A stretch of DNA of 64,000 nt from Pelagibacteraceae bacterium AG-313-A04 (lineage in GTDB: Bacteria; Pseudomonadota; Alphaproteobacteria; Pelagibacterales; Pelagibacteraceae). A program made the translations under genes and the position numbers. The DNA is taken from the NCBI GenBank assembly GCA_003284275.1, contig QBVU01000003.1:56818-120817 (forward strand), given 5' to 3'. Of this stretch, positions 19,658-30,448 are shown piece after piece (position 1 is the first letter of the stretch; each line of letters starts with the position of its first letter). The notes beneath the pieces were generated by a model. It searched no databases. It was given only the letters and a program-made list of their open reading frames with translations, and had not been told where the DNA came from.

Positions 19658-20590
19658 TTAATTAAATAAATCAGATACAGAGTTTGAATTTGCTATTCTT
19701 TTTATAGCCTCTGCCATTAAAGAGGATATAGATAATACCTCAATTTTATTGTTATTTTTTATTTTTTTTGAATTGTCAATTGTGTCTGTGATAATAAGTT
19801 TCTTTATTTTAGATTTTTTGATTTTATCAACTGCAGCACCACTTAAAACAGCATGAGTAATAAAAACATACACATCTATTGCGCCTGCTTTTTTTAAAGC
19901 CTCTACAGCGTTAACAATAGTTCCACCGCTATCAATTATGTCATCTACAATTATGCAAGTTTTACCTTTAACATCTCCAATAATGTTCATTACTTTTGAC
20001 TGACCAGGCCTTGGTCTTCTTTTATCTATAATCGCTAAATCAGCTTTTATTCTTGTTGCAAGACCTCTCGTTCTTTGAACACCACCAACATCGGGAGAAA
20101 CGCAGATCAATTTTTTACTTTTTAATTTTTTTTTAATATATTTTGCGAAAAGAGGAGTAGTAAATAAGTTGTCTACTGGCATATCAAAAAAACCTTGAAT
20201 TTGACCAGCGTGTAGATCTACTGTTACTACTCTACTTGCACCAGCGTTAGTTATCAAGTTTGCAACAACTTTTGCAGAGATAGATGTTCTTGGAGCAACT
20301 TTTCTATCTTGCCTTGCGTAGCCGTAATAAGGAATTACTGCTGTAATATTTTTTGCTGATGATCTTTTTAAAGCATCGATAACTAATAATAGTTCCATTA
20401 AATTATCGTTTGCAGGATTTGAAGTTGATTGAATTACAAAAACACTATTTCCTCTAATATTTTCATTTATTTCAATATAAATTTCTCCATCTGCAAATCT
20501 TTTTATATTTGTATTTACAAGCTTAAGCTTTAATTGCCTAGAAATATCCTTACTAAGTTTAAGATTACTAGTTCCAGATAAAATTTTCAT
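19658..20590 (-). CDS. prs: Ribose-phosphate pyrophosphokinase
   Basis: RFADGEIYIEINENIRG; PYYGYARQDRK; CIIVDDIIDSGGTI. Confidence 0.97.
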   Translation of the reverse strand: MKILSGTSNLKLSKDISRQLKLKLVNTNIKRFADGEIYIEINENIRGNSVFVIQSTSNPANDNLMELLLVIDALKRSSAKNITAVIPYYGYARQDRKVAPRTSISAKVVANLITNAGASRVVTVDLHAGQIQGFFDMPVDNLFTTPLFAKYIKKKLKSKKLICVSPDVGGVQRTRGLATRIKADLAIIDKRRPRPGQSKVMNIIGDVKGKTCIIVDDIIDSGGTIVNAVEALKKAGAIDVYVFITHAVLSGAAVDKIKKSKIKKLIITDTIDNSKKIKNNNKIEVLSISSLMAEAIKRIANSNSVSDLFN

Positions 20591-20631
20591 GAAATGTATT
20601 TACTTATACCTTATTTCTGTATCTTTTCAAA

Positions 20632-21393
20632 TTAATTTAGTTCAGGCATACTAACTGTAGATATACATCTACCATAATCTTTTTGCTTCAATTTACACGA
20701 TCTTCTATAACTAAAAAAATTACTTTTCTCAGCAAAAGTATCCCGATCTATTTGGTCTACTTTAATATTAGCTTTTACGAGTTTATCAGTAACAAATTTT
20801 CTTAAATTGAATAACTTTTTCATTTTATTTTTATTTGTAAAGTAAATTTTATTATTCCTAGATTTTGCCAAAAACATTTTATAAAAATCTTTATCTACCT
20901 CATAACTTTTTTTGCCTATACAAGGTCCGATACATCCATAAATTTTATTATTAGAACTTATTTTTTTAATTTTAGAAATTGTATTTTTAATTATACCCAA
21001 AAAGGCACCCTTCCAACCAGCGTGAATACAAGCAATAATTTCATTATTTACGTCATATAAGATAATTGGTACACAATCTGCCGTTACTACTCCAATGGCA
21101 AAACCTTTCATTTTTGTAATCATAGCGTCCGCAATAACTTTTTTTTCATAATTATTTTTTTTAATTTCCACTACTTTATTGCTATGAGATTGATGCATTA
21201 ATATTAATTTATTTTTTTCAACATTCATTTTTTTAGCAACGTAATTTAAGTTTTTTCTTATGTTTTGAGTTTTATCTTTTGATCCTTTTCCACAATTCAA
21301 ACTTTTATAAATACCCTTTGAAAAGCCATTCCTTCTCGAAAAAAAACAATGTTTTATTTGTTTTATCTTTTTAAGTTTTTTTGAAAAAAACAT
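20632..21393 (-). CDS. pgeF: Polyphenol oxidase/laccase-domain protein (PgeF/YfiH family)
   Basis: LMHQSHSNKVVEI; TADCVPIILYD; IHAGWKGAFLGI. Confidence 0.9.
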   Translation of the reverse strand: MFFSKKLKKIKQIKHCFFSRRNGFSKGIYKSLNCGKGSKDKTQNIRKNLNYVAKKMNVEKNKLILMHQSHSNKVVEIKKNNYEKKVIADAMITKMKGFAIGVVTADCVPIILYDVNNEIIACIHAGWKGAFLGIIKNTISKIKKISSNNKIYGCIGPCIGKKSYEVDKDFYKMFLAKSRNNKIYFTNKNKMKKLFNLRKFVTDKLVKANIKVDQIDRDTFAEKSNFFSYRRSCKLKQKDYGRCISTVSMPELN

Positions 21394-22457
21394 TATTCAA
21401 ACCCAGCAAAATTTTTATTTCGAGATTCGTAAGCCATAATGACCTTGAACAAATTTCCCATATAGCTAGACCCTAATAATCTGTTAAGCCTTACATAAAG
21501 GTCCGATTGTTCACTAAATTTCATTTTTTTTGAAATTATTTTAGCTCTTTGAATAATACCCATTTTTTCTAAAAATTCTTTTTGTGTAATTACGTCTTTT
21601 ACTTTTAAAGCATTTTTTTCAAAAAATTCTCTAAGAAGTGCAAAATTAACATGAGCGGTAATATCTGCTTTACCCAAGTTATGTAGTAAACTATTTCTTT
21701 TATGTTTCATTACTGATTGTAAAGTATTTTGATTATTTGGTTTTAAATACCCATAATCAATCATTAAAATACATCCAGTTAATTTAGAAATTTTTTTGCT
21801 TATCTTTTTTAGTTCTCGTAGACCAAATTGAGGAAATTCAATAAATTTTAAATCTTTTAATGACTTATAAGACTTGATAGTTCTAACGCTTATAGGTGAG
21901 GCTTTAGTAAATACTTCTCTAATTTTTTTATTTTTATCTAGTGTATAATTTTTTTCGAAAAAACTATTTTTTACTTTTTTAAATTGTTTTATAGGAATTG
22001 CATCAAAATATTCATTACCAAAAAAAATTATTGGTCCTTTCTTTATTACATCCAGGTTACTAATCCATTTAACATCTTTATTTGAAATTTTTTTTTTTTG
22101 AATCTTTCTCAAAAAAATACTTTTTTCCAATAAAAACATATTTTTAATTGAATCAAATTCAGGAAATTTTTTAAAAGATCTTATGAGAATATTTGCCAAA
22201 GTGCCATCACCTGGACCTAGTTCTACGATATTAAAATTTTTTGGCTTTCCAAATGACTCCCAAGTAGAAATAATCCAAATTGCAATAATTTCAGAGAAAA
22301 TACTTAAAATTTTAGGCGAGGTAATAAAATCTCCGTTTTTACCAAAAGGGATTTGTGAATTGTAATAACCAAATTTTTTATCATAAAGAACATTTTCAAA
22401 AAATTTATCAGTAGGCAAAATTTTGGATTTTTTAAAGAATATTTGATTAGTACTCAT
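21393..22457 (-). CDS. MidA/NDUFAF7-family SAM-dependent methyltransferase
   Basis: FGYYNSQIPFGKNGDFITSPKILSIFSEIIAIW; VELGPGDGTL; GNEYFDAIPIKQF; LMIDYGY. Confidence 0.88.
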   Translation of the reverse strand: MSTNQIFFKKSKILPTDKFFENVLYDKKFGYYNSQIPFGKNGDFITSPKILSIFSEIIAIWIISTWESFGKPKNFNIVELGPGDGTLANILIRSFKKFPEFDSIKNMFLLEKSIFLRKIQKKKISNKDVKWISNLDVIKKGPIIFFGNEYFDAIPIKQFKKVKNSFFEKNYTLDKNKKIREVFTKASPISVRTIKSYKSLKDLKFIEFPQFGLRELKKISKKISKLTGCILMIDYGYLKPNNQNTLQSVMKHKRNSLLHNLGKADITAHVNFALLREFFEKNALKVKDVITQKEFLEKMGIIQRAKIISKKMKFSEQSDLYVRLNRLLGSSYMGNLFKVIMAYESRNKNFAGFE

Positions 22458-23241
22458 TTTTTTTTCGTAAAATATTTAAAATAATTAATCCAGCTATAAT
22501 CATAAACACACTAAGAAGAGTTCCCATACTAATCAAGTTAAACAAATAACCTATTTGTATATCAGGTTGTCTAAAAAATTCTGATATAATTCTGAAGATC
22601 CCATAATAAATTAAAAATAAACATGAACAGGTTCCCATTATATATCTTTGTTTGAAAATTATACTATTTAATATTAAAAATAATATTGCACCCTCAAGAA
22701 CAGCTTCATATAATTGAGAAGGGTGTCTAGGTAAGCTATCTATAGCTGGAAAAATTACGCTCCAAGAGACTTTCGTAACTTTTCCTATCAGTTCACCATT
22801 GATAAAATTTGCTATGCGTCCTAAAAAAATTCCAATAGGTGATACACAAGCTATTACATCTAATAAAAATAAAGTTGGCACATTTTTTTTTTTAGAAAAT
22901 AAATACGTTCCAATTATTATTCCTAAAAGGGCACCGTGAAAAGACATTCCACCCTCCCAAACTTTTATAATATCTAATGGATTGTTAATGTAATAGCGTA
23001 GGTTATAAAATATTATGTAACCCAGTCTTCCTCCTATAATTATTGAGATAATTAAATATGTAATTAAATCGTCAAAATCTTTAATATTAAATTTAATATT
23101 TATATTTTTAAGAATGTGTTTGATTATTTTTTTCCCCAACCACCAACCTAAAATTATTCCAAAGATGTAAGCTAAAGAGTACCATCTGATGACAATAAAC
23201 CCAAAATCTAATAAAACAGGCTCTAAATTGTGGATGTACAT
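22447..23241 (-). CDS. lgt: Prolipoprotein diacylglyceryl transferase
   Basis: IRWYSLAYIFG; GGRLGYIIFYN; WEGGMSFHGALLG; GRIANFINGELIG; RHPSQLYEA. Confidence 0.96.
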   Translation of the reverse strand: MYIHNLEPVLLDFGFIVIRWYSLAYIFGIILGWWLGKKIIKHILKNINIKFNIKDFDDLITYLIISIIIGGRLGYIIFYNLRYYINNPLDIIKVWEGGMSFHGALLGIIIGTYLFSKKKNVPTLFLLDVIACVSPIGIFLGRIANFINGELIGKVTKVSWSVIFPAIDSLPRHPSQLYEAVLEGAILFLILNSIIFKQRYIMGTCSCLFLIYYGIFRIISEFFRQPDIQIGYLFNLISMGTLLSVFMIIAGLIILNILRKKNEY

Positions 23242-23293
23242 GATTTCTTATATCACATTTGAAATTAACGTTACCATCAAATAAGATATTTTT

Positions 23294-23539
23294 ATGAGTA
23301 ATTCTGAAAAAATTTTTAAATCTTTATCTAGTTTATTAGAAAACGGTATTTTAACATCTAAAGATATAAAAAAAGAAATTTCAACTGATTGGAAATTTAA
23401 AAAAGACAAACTAATTAAAAACCTTGATCTTGTGTCAAGAGAGGAATTTGAGGTTTTAAAAAAAATTGTTCAAAAACAAGATTTAATAATAAGAAAAATT
23501 GTTAAAAATAAAAAAACTAAAAAGGCAAAGAAACTTTAA
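23294..23539 (+). CDS. UbiK/BMFP-type accessory factor (short coiled-coil protein)
   Basis: 81 aa; LVSREEFEVLKKIVQKQ matches the BMFP C-terminal pattern. Confidence 0.65.
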   Translation: MSNSEKIFKSLSSLLENGILTSKDIKKEISTDWKFKKDKLIKNLDLVSREEFEVLKKIVQKQDLIIRKIVKNKKTKKAKKL

Positions 23540-24836
23540 CTAATAACCCTTTTTTTTTGCTTTTTCCTAATTGGACATTTCCACCGTGAGAGTTAATCAC
23601 ATCTTCAACGATTGCCAAACCAAGACCAACACCTGATTGGTTTAAACTTCTACTTTTATCAAGTCTAAAAAATGGCTTAAAAACATTCTTATATTGATCT
23701 TCTGGAATTCCAGGCCCATCATCTTCAAAAAAAATAATAGCTGATCTATTTCCTTTTTGAATTTCAACATTAACTTTATTTCCGTAAGTTAAGCCATTCA
23801 GTATAATATTTTCAAAAGATCTTTGTAAAGCTGTAAGCCTGCCTTTGAGTTCAATTAACTTGCTGTTTTTATAAAAAGTAAAATTATTATTATTAAATTT
23901 ATTTTCTATTGAAGAAAAAAGATCGTTTAAATTAATTGTTGTTGATGGCTCTTGGGCTTGTGTTTTCGCAAACTGCAAGTAATCATTTAACATTTTTTCC
24001 ATTTCATCGATATCTTTAGACATTTTTTCAGAAATTTCCTTTTGCTTTAACATTGCTAATTGTAATTTTAATCTTGTAAGGGGAGTTCTCAAGTCATGGC
24101 TAATTCCAGACAACATTTCAGCTCTTTGATTAAGATGTCGATTAATTCTTTTTGCCATTCGATCAAATTCAAATGCTGCTTTTCTAATTTCTTGTGAGCC
24201 TGATGCTCTGAAATCGTTTACATAATCTCCTTTACCAAATCTTTCAGCAGCTTTTGCAAGTTTTGCTAGAGGTTTAGTTTGATTTTTTAAAAATACTAAA
24301 GCAATTAAAATTAACACAAATGACGGAAGGGTAGTCCATAAAAAAAATAATCTAACAGAGGATGCTGAAACCATATCTTTTGGGACCAAAAATTCTATAA
24401 CATCACTCCCAGATTTTATTTTAATTTCAACAGCATTTTTAAATTTTGAGGTGCTGAACCAATAATTACGATTACCAAAAGCTGATTTGAGTTCTCTTCT
24501 CAATAATCTGTCCATCGGACTAAACTTACGTTCTCCGCTTATACTTGGAAAATCTTCTTGATTAATTCCAATTTCAAAATTGAAATTATTCTTATAGCTG
24601 TCTGTAAAAAAATCTAAATTTTTTTTATCATTTTTGTAAATTTCCTCAATAGTTTTGAGCTGCGCAACTAAAGATCTAGTTGTATTTTTGTTTGCTTTAA
24701 TCCAAACACTATCATAGAAAACAATCGTGATAATTATTTGGAGAATTATCGTTGGAGCAGCTACTATTATTAATGCTCTATAGAAAAGCCTTTTTGGTAA
24801 AATATACTTTATAAATTTATTCAACCCAAAGAACAT
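23517..24836 (-). CDS. EnvZ-like sensor histidine kinase
   Basis: TM-periplasmic-TM, HAMP, H-box LSGISHDLRTPLTRLKLQLAML, GPGIPEDQY, GLGLAIVEDVINSHGG. Confidence 0.93.
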   Translation of the reverse strand: MFFGLNKFIKYILPKRLFYRALIIVAAPTIILQIIITIVFYDSVWIKANKNTTRSLVAQLKTIEEIYKNDKKNLDFFTDSYKNNFNFEIGINQEDFPSISGERKFSPMDRLLRRELKSAFGNRNYWFSTSKFKNAVEIKIKSGSDVIEFLVPKDMVSASSVRLFFLWTTLPSFVLILIALVFLKNQTKPLAKLAKAAERFGKGDYVNDFRASGSQEIRKAAFEFDRMAKRINRHLNQRAEMLSGISHDLRTPLTRLKLQLAMLKQKEISEKMSKDIDEMEKMLNDYLQFAKTQAQEPSTTINLNDLFSSIENKFNNNNFTFYKNSKLIELKGRLTALQRSFENIILNGLTYGNKVNVEIQKGNRSAIIFFEDDGPGIPEDQYKNVFKPFFRLDKSRSLNQSGVGLGLAIVEDVINSHGGNVQLGKSKKKGLLVKVSLPF

Positions 24837-25494
24837 AACCTGCACCTCTTATTGTTTGTAAATATTTTGGACTCTTAGGATTTATTTCTAATTTTTGTCT
24901 CAGTCGTGTTATCATAACATCAATAGATCTTTCTTGTTTCATACCTAGGATTTTACCAATTTCATCTCTAGAATAAGTTTTTCCTGGATTGCCCAGCATT
25001 TCTATTAAAACCTTTTTTTCTGAATTATTAATTTTTTTTGTTTTATTATTTAAACTTACAGTCATCTTATTTAAATCAATTAAAGCATTACCTATGGTAT
25101 ATTTAGACTTTAAATCAATTTTATTTTTTTTATCTAAAATATTTTTAATTCTCAGTAAAAGCTCTTTGGGTTCGAAAGGTTTACCCAAATAATCATCAGC
25201 ACCAAGCTCTAAACCCTTTATTCTATTTTCCACCTCTCCTTTAGCAGTGAGCAATATTATTGGAACTTTAATATCTTTTTTAATTTCTTTAGTTAATTCA
25301 TATCCATTTTGACCAGGCATCATCACATCCAAAATAATAATATCAAACTTAATTATATTTATTTTTTCTTTTGCTTGAGCAGCATCTTCAGCTGTTGAAA
25401 CAATATATTGATTATCAGTTAAATAATCTTTTAAAAGAGCACGTATCCTGTCGTCGTCATCTACAATTAATATGTGATTTTTGTTATTTTCCAT
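24817..25494 (-). CDS. OmpR/PhoB-family response regulator (PetR-like)
   Basis: VDDDDRIR, LDVMMPGQNGYEL, GADDYLGKPF, winged-helix RSIDVMITRLRQKLE...IRGAGYVLWV. Confidence 0.93.
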   Translation of the reverse strand: MENNKNHILIVDDDDRIRALLKDYLTDNQYIVSTAEDAAQAKEKINIIKFDIIILDVMMPGQNGYELTKEIKKDIKVPIILLTAKGEVENRIKGLELGADDYLGKPFEPKELLLRIKNILDKKNKIDLKSKYTIGNALIDLNKMTVSLNNKTKKINNSEKKVLIEMLGNPGKTYSRDEIGKILGMKQERSIDVMITRLRQKLEINPKSPKYLQTIRGAGYVLWVE

Positions 25495-25924
25495 TAATTA
25501 TTTTTTTTAAAACATCTTTAAATTTAATTACCGAGTCTGAGCTTGAATTTTTTAAAGCATTAAAAATTCTTTTTTTCTGCGTGTTATATACTGCTTCAAA
25601 AAATATTTTACCTTCTTTATCTAAAAAAAGATTTTTTTTTCTAGTATCTTTATCATCTTGTACTTGTTTAATCATTCTAGCTTTTATAAGATCCCTTAAA
25701 ACTCTGTTTAAACTTTGTTTTGTCACTTTAAGTCTAAATATAAGTTCACCCAAATTAATACCTGGATTACCTTCTATTAGATTTAAAGCTCGCAAATGAG
25801 CAGGACCAAAAAATTTTTTAGATAAAATTTCTTTTGGATCAGAAAAAGTTTCTCTATAAGCATAATATAGTAATTGTATGAATTCCTTAATTTGTTCATC
25901 TTTTAAATATAGCAAATCTTTCAT
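25484..25924 (-). CDS. MarR-family transcriptional regulator (PetP-like)
   Basis: Winged-helix region INLGELIFRLKVTKQSLNRVLRDLIKARMIKQVQDDKDTRKKNLFL; overlaps the response regulator gene. Confidence 0.88.
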   Translation of the reverse strand: MKDLLYLKDEQIKEFIQLLYYAYRETFSDPKEILSKKFFGPAHLRALNLIEGNPGINLGELIFRLKVTKQSLNRVLRDLIKARMIKQVQDDKDTRKKNLFLDKEGKIFFEAVYNTQKKRIFNALKNSSSDSVIKFKDVLKKIINGK

Positions 25925-25998
25925 ATTGGTAAGTTATATTGACTTATTATAATTTTGAATATACTTTTTTAAATAAAAAAAATCTATATATTTACAAA

Positions 25999-26886
25999 AT
26001 GGAAAGTGTTCCCTACGACAAAAGATCAGGAAAAATTTGGTTCAATGGAGAAACTGTTGATTGGGCTGATGCAAATATTCATATACTTAATCATGGGCTG
26101 CATTATGCTAGCTGTGTTTTTGAAGGAGAAAGAGTTTATGAAGGTGAAATTTTTAAGTTAGAAGAGCACACTAAAAGACTGTTTTATTCTGCAGAAAGAA
26201 TGGGAATTAAAGTTCCTTACACAGAAAAAGAAATCAACGATGCTTGTAAAAAAATAATTAATATTCAAAAAGTTCAGAATGGATATGTAAGACCAATCAT
26301 TTGGAGAGGAAGTGAAATGATGGCAATATCAGCACAAAAAAATAAAATACATGTAGCAATTGCAACATGGGAGTGGGGATCATATTTTGATCCTAAATTA
26401 AAACTTAAAGGCATTAAACTTAATATTTCTAATTGGAGGAGACCTGCTCCAAACACTATACCCTGGGACACCAAGGCAGCAGGACTTTATATGATTTGTA
26501 CTTTGTCAAAACATGAGGCTGAAGCTCAAGGATATACCGATTCACTAATGTTAGATCACGAGGGAAATATTGCTGAAGCAACAGGTGCAAATATTTTTTT
26601 TAAAAACCAATCAGGTGAATTGCATACTCCTATACCAGACTCTTTTTTAGACGGGATCACCAGAAGAGAGGTGATTAAAATCGCGAAGTCAAAAGGAATA
26701 AATGTTGTTGAGAGAAAAATAAAACCTGAAGAAATGAAAAACTTTGTTGGCTGTTTTTTAACAGGAACAGCAGCAGAAGTAACACCAGTTGCCCAAATCT
26801 CAGATTATAAATTTGAAGTCTGTGAATTAATAAAAGACTTGAACGAGAGTTATCAGAATATTGTAAGAAAAAAATCAGCAGCTTAA
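25999..26886 (+). CDS. ilvE: Branched-chain amino acid aminotransferase; start trimmed to MESVPYDK
   Basis: LNHGLHYASCVFEGERVY; YVRPIIWRGSEMM; EATGANIFF; class IV aminotransferase. Confidence 0.93.
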   Translation: MESVPYDKRSGKIWFNGETVDWADANIHILNHGLHYASCVFEGERVYEGEIFKLEEHTKRLFYSAERMGIKVPYTEKEINDACKKIINIQKVQNGYVRPIIWRGSEMMAISAQKNKIHVAIATWEWGSYFDPKLKLKGIKLNISNWRRPAPNTIPWDTKAAGLYMICTLSKHEAEAQGYTDSLMLDHEGNIAEATGANIFFKNQSGELHTPIPDSFLDGITRREVIKIAKSKGINVVERKIKPEEMKNFVGCFLTGTAAEVTPVAQISDYKFEVCELIKDLNESYQNIVRKKSAA

Positions 26887-27626
26887 TTATTTTTAGCGAC
26901 TATAAGCGTAGACCAGGCAAATAATCTAAAAAACTTAATTTTAAAAAGAAGCTGATCAAATTTAACTAAAATTTTAAAAAGTCTTGAGTTTTTTGGAGAT
27001 TTGTAAAAGGGAAAAAAAACTAGCGTTAAAAAACCATAGTATCTTAATTTGACACTGTTAAACTTTGACTTAATAGCATTAAAGTCTTTTGCAACCAAAG
27101 GATGCTCATCTTTAGATCTAGATTTAGGAGTAAGCCATCTGTAAAGGTTAATCACAGGATTAGTTCCCAATGGCTCAATAAATACTAATGAACCATTCGG
27201 TTTTAAAATCCTGGAAATTTCATTTATACATTCGGCAGTCTGTAGGTGGTGTAGAATTCCTAAACCATAAACTAAATCAAATTTGTTATCATTAAATTTA
27301 GTTTTTTCACAATTATCTACAAGTAAATTTATTTTGCTTTCATAGTTTTTAAGTTTCTCTTTAGCTTTTTTAATTGAAACTTCGGAGATATCTATGCCAG
27401 TTATTTTTTTTGGATTAAAATTTATTACTTTTTCTATTACTGGCCCTATACCGCAACCATAATCTAAAACTTCAGCGTTTTTGACATTTAGATTTAAATA
27501 GTCATAAAAATCTTCCCAAGCATTTGCTATAGCTTTATAAAAAATGTTTTCAAACCTTCCTTCAGATTTTGCTTGTAATTTATTATGAAACTCTTTTTCT
27601 CTTATATTTTTTTCTGAAAGTTCCAT
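26883..27626 (-). CDS. Class I SAM-dependent methyltransferase
   Basis: VLDYGCGIGPVIEKV; DLVYGLGILHHL; SRILKPNGSLVFIEP. Confidence 0.85.
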   Translation of the reverse strand: MELSEKNIREKEFHNKLQAKSEGRFENIFYKAIANAWEDFYDYLNLNVKNAEVLDYGCGIGPVIEKVINFNPKKITGIDISEVSIKKAKEKLKNYESKINLLVDNCEKTKFNDNKFDLVYGLGILHHLQTAECINEISRILKPNGSLVFIEPLGTNPVINLYRWLTPKSRSKDEHPLVAKDFNAIKSKFNSVKLRYYGFLTLVFFPFYKSPKNSRLFKILVKFDQLLFKIKFFRLFAWSTLIVAKNN

Positions 27627-28214
27627 CTATTTATCTTCCATGTCTTGACTGATTGCATGATCAATGCCTTTTCTTAAATAATCATACCCGGTATACAATG
27701 TTAAAAAAGCAGAAAACCATAAAAGTATAATTCCAACAGTTTGTGCATTATAGTCTTGAAAATTTATTATTTTATTTCCACTTTCCCCTGTTAGTAAAAT
27801 TGCGATTGACAACATTTGTATAAATGTTTTTAATTTAGATAAGCTTGTAACTTGCATTGATATTTGACCTTTAGCGAGAAATTCTCTCAATCCCGATATT
27901 AATATTTCTCTAGTAAGAATAATTATCGCAGCAATTACTTCATAATTTTTAATTGTTCCATTCATCACAAGAAGAATTAAAGCTGCAGCAACAAGAATTT
28001 TATCAGCTATAGGATCCAGAAGTTCTCCAAGTTTTGATTCCTCTTTAAATAATCTTGCTAGTAAACCATCTAAATAATCAGTGAAACTCGCCAAAACGAA
28101 TAAAAAAAAGGGTATTAAATCACCAAAAAATCCAGGGATAAAAAATGTTAAAACAAAAATTGGAACGATAATTATTCGTCCAATCGTAAGTATATTTGGT
28201 ATTTTTAATTTCAT
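27627..28214 (-). CDS. pgsA: CDP-diacylglycerol-glycerol-3-phosphate 3-phosphatidyltransferase
   Basis: PNILTIGRIIIVP; CDP-alcohol motif DYLDGLLARLFKEESKLGELLDPIADK. Confidence 0.95.
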   Translation of the reverse strand: MKLKIPNILTIGRIIIVPIFVLTFFIPGFFGDLIPFFLFVLASFTDYLDGLLARLFKEESKLGELLDPIADKILVAAALILLVMNGTIKNYEVIAAIIILTREILISGLREFLAKGQISMQVTSLSKLKTFIQMLSIAILLTGESGNKIINFQDYNAQTVGIILLWFSAFLTLYTGYDYLRKGIDHAISQDMEDK

Positions 28215-28217
28215 AAT

Positions 28218-30056
28218 TTACTCGTGGAAATAATTATATATTTTGTTTGCAATGTTGTCTTCAATTCCTTCAATAGATTTAAGGTCTTCAAGACTTGCTG
28301 ATTCTACTGCTCGTGCCGAACCGAAATGATTTAACAAAGCCCTCTTTCTTTGTTTTCCAATACCTTGAATTTGATCTAAAAGAGATTTGCTTAAATTTTT
28401 CTTTCGTTTTGCTCTATGAGTGCTTATAGCAAATCTATGCGCTTCATCTCTAAGTCTTTGAATAAAAAATAAAAGAGGGTCGTTTTTGTTTAAGATAAAT
28501 TCTTTATTATTGTGATAAATTTTTTCTTCTCCTGCATTTCTTCTTTTACCCTTTGCCACGGCTAGAATAGGTAGATCGTGTAAACCAAGTTCATTTAAAA
28601 CCTCTCTACTTACTGAATATTGTCCTTTACCTCCGTCAATTAAAATCAAATCTGGTAAAGATAATGAACCTGATTTTTCTTTTATAGCTTTAGAAAATCT
28701 TCTGAATAAAACTTCTTTCATCATTCCATAATCGTCGTTTTTCACTTTCTCATCTTTAATATTAAATTTTCTATACCTTTTTTTTACAAAACCTTCATTG
28801 CCAAAACATATTAGGGCTCCAATAGAATCAGTTCCTTGAATGTGACTGTTATCGTAAACTTCTATGAGATCAATATTAGTATTAAGTTTAAACTTAGTAG
28901 AAAGAGAATCAATTAAATTATTATTTTTATCAGACTGGATAAGTTTTTGTTTTAAAGCTTGCCTAGCATTTTTTTCAGCTAGTTTTGAAATTGATACTTC
29001 ATTTTTTGTCTTAGCTTTTTTTATAGTAATCTGTTTATTTTCTTTTAAAGAAAATGTTTTTTCAAGAAGTTTTGTTTCTTTAGTTTCTGCGTTGGTTAAG
29101 ATTAAAGTAGGGATAGTTTTATTTTCGTAAAATTGAGGTAAAAAAGATGATAGAATTTCCTCAATTTTATCGTCAGTATCATGTTTCGGGTAAAATGCTT
29201 GGTTTCCCCAGTTTTGTTTTGACCTAAAAAAGAAAACCTGAATGCAAGTTTTTCCGGTTTCTTTATGGATACTTATTACATCTGCTTCATTTAAATTAGT
29301 TTGATTTATTTTTTGGGAAGTTTGTATTTGTGTTAAGGCTTTAATCCTGTCCCTCGCAATAGCTGCTTTTTCATAATCAAGCTCTTTACTCGCTTCTTCC
29401 ATTTCTTTAGATAGGTTTTTTTGAATTCTTCTTGATTTACCGGAAATAAAATCTATTGCATCGTTTACTGTAGATAAATAATCATTTTCATTAATATGCC
29501 CAACGCAAGGACCAGAGCATCTTTTAATTTGATAAAGAATACATGGGCGATCTCTATTTTTGAAAACTGTATCATCACAAACTCTTAATTGAAAAATTTT
29601 CTGTAGAATTTTGATTGTCCAATTAGCTGAACCTATCGATGCAAAAGGACCAAAATAATAACCTGTTTTAGATTTTTTTCCCCTTAATTTAGTAAGTTGA
29701 GGCCATTTATCTTTATTACCGATATATATGTATGGAAAAGATTTATCATCTCTCAACAAAATATTATACCGAGGTTTATGTTTTTTAATTAAGTTTGCTT
29801 CGAGTAATAGAGCTTCACTTTCATTACTTGTTGTAGTTGTCTCAAGGTTATGTGTAAGAGATAACATTCTCTCAGTCCTGATTGGAAGGTTTGAGTCTGT
29901 AACGTAACTTTTTAGTCTATTCGGAATATTTTTTGCTTTACCAATATAAAGTATTTCACCTGTAGAGCTTAACATTTTATATACTCCAGGATTTTTTGGT
30001 ACTAATGGTATCTTATCTTTTATTACTTTTTTGCCTAATTCTAAACTGTTAATCAT
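28218..30056 (-). CDS. uvrC: Excinuclease ABC subunit C
   Basis: [49 protein letters not shown]. Confidence 0.97.
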   Translation of the reverse strand: MINSLELGKKVIKDKIPLVPKNPGVYKMLSSTGEILYIGKAKNIPNRLKSYVTDSNLPIRTERMLSLTHNLETTTTSNESEALLLEANLIKKHKPRYNILLRDDKSFPYIYIGNKDKWPQLTKLRGKKSKTGYYFGPFASIGSANWTIKILQKIFQLRVCDDTVFKNRDRPCILYQIKRCSGPCVGHINENDYLSTVNDAIDFISGKSRRIQKNLSKEMEEASKELDYEKAAIARDRIKALTQIQTSQKINQTNLNEADVISIHKETGKTCIQVFFFRSKQNWGNQAFYPKHDTDDKIEEILSSFLPQFYENKTIPTLILTNAETKETKLLEKTFSLKENKQITIKKAKTKNEVSISKLAEKNARQALKQKLIQSDKNNNLIDSLSTKFKLNTNIDLIEVYDNSHIQGTDSIGALICFGNEGFVKKRYRKFNIKDEKVKNDDYGMMKEVLFRRFSKAIKEKSGSLSLPDLILIDGGKGQYSVSREVLNELGLHDLPILAVAKGKRRNAGEEKIYHNNKEFILNKNDPLLFFIQRLRDEAHRFAISTHRAKRKKNLSKSLLDQIQGIGKQRKRALLNHFGSARAVESASLEDLKSIEGIEDNIANKIYNYFHE

Positions 30057-30448
30057 ATTTTTGTCTTTGATACTTCAATACCAACAGATTTTGTTTTTTT
30101 AAGGATATCTAATTTTTCTAATTTTAAGTTTATCTTTTTCACAAGTTTATTTTTAAAGATCATATTAAAAATATTTTCTGCTAAATCTTCAAGTAATTCG
30201 TGATGATATGAGTCGGTAAGTTGTTCGATTTTCATTACTACCTCTTCATAATTTAAAATTGAACTTAAATCTTTTCTATTTGGAGATACATAAGGATTTG
30301 TCAAAATTTCGATATTAAATTTTACCCTTTGTTTCTTTTTTTTCTCAAAGCTATGTATTCCAACTAAAATATTTAAAATAAGATCTTTTATAACAACTTT
30401 CCTTTTGTATCTAAATTTTTCCCTTCTTTTAAATTTAATTAATTTCAT
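30053..30448 (-). CDS. folB: Dihydroneopterin aldolase
   Basis: [36 protein letters not shown]. Confidence 0.88.
   Translation of the reverse strand: MKLIKFKRREKFRYKRKVVIKDLILNILVGIHSFEKKKKQRVKFNIEILTNPYVSPNRKDLSSILNYEEVVMKIEQLTDSYHHELLEDLAENIFNMIFKNKLVKKINLKLEKLDILKKTKSVGIEVSKTKI

Noticed and set aside
25371-25799. 142-aa plus-strand ORF over the response regulator/marR genes
   Set aside because: Antisense shadow ORF; F/L/S-rich composition, no domain
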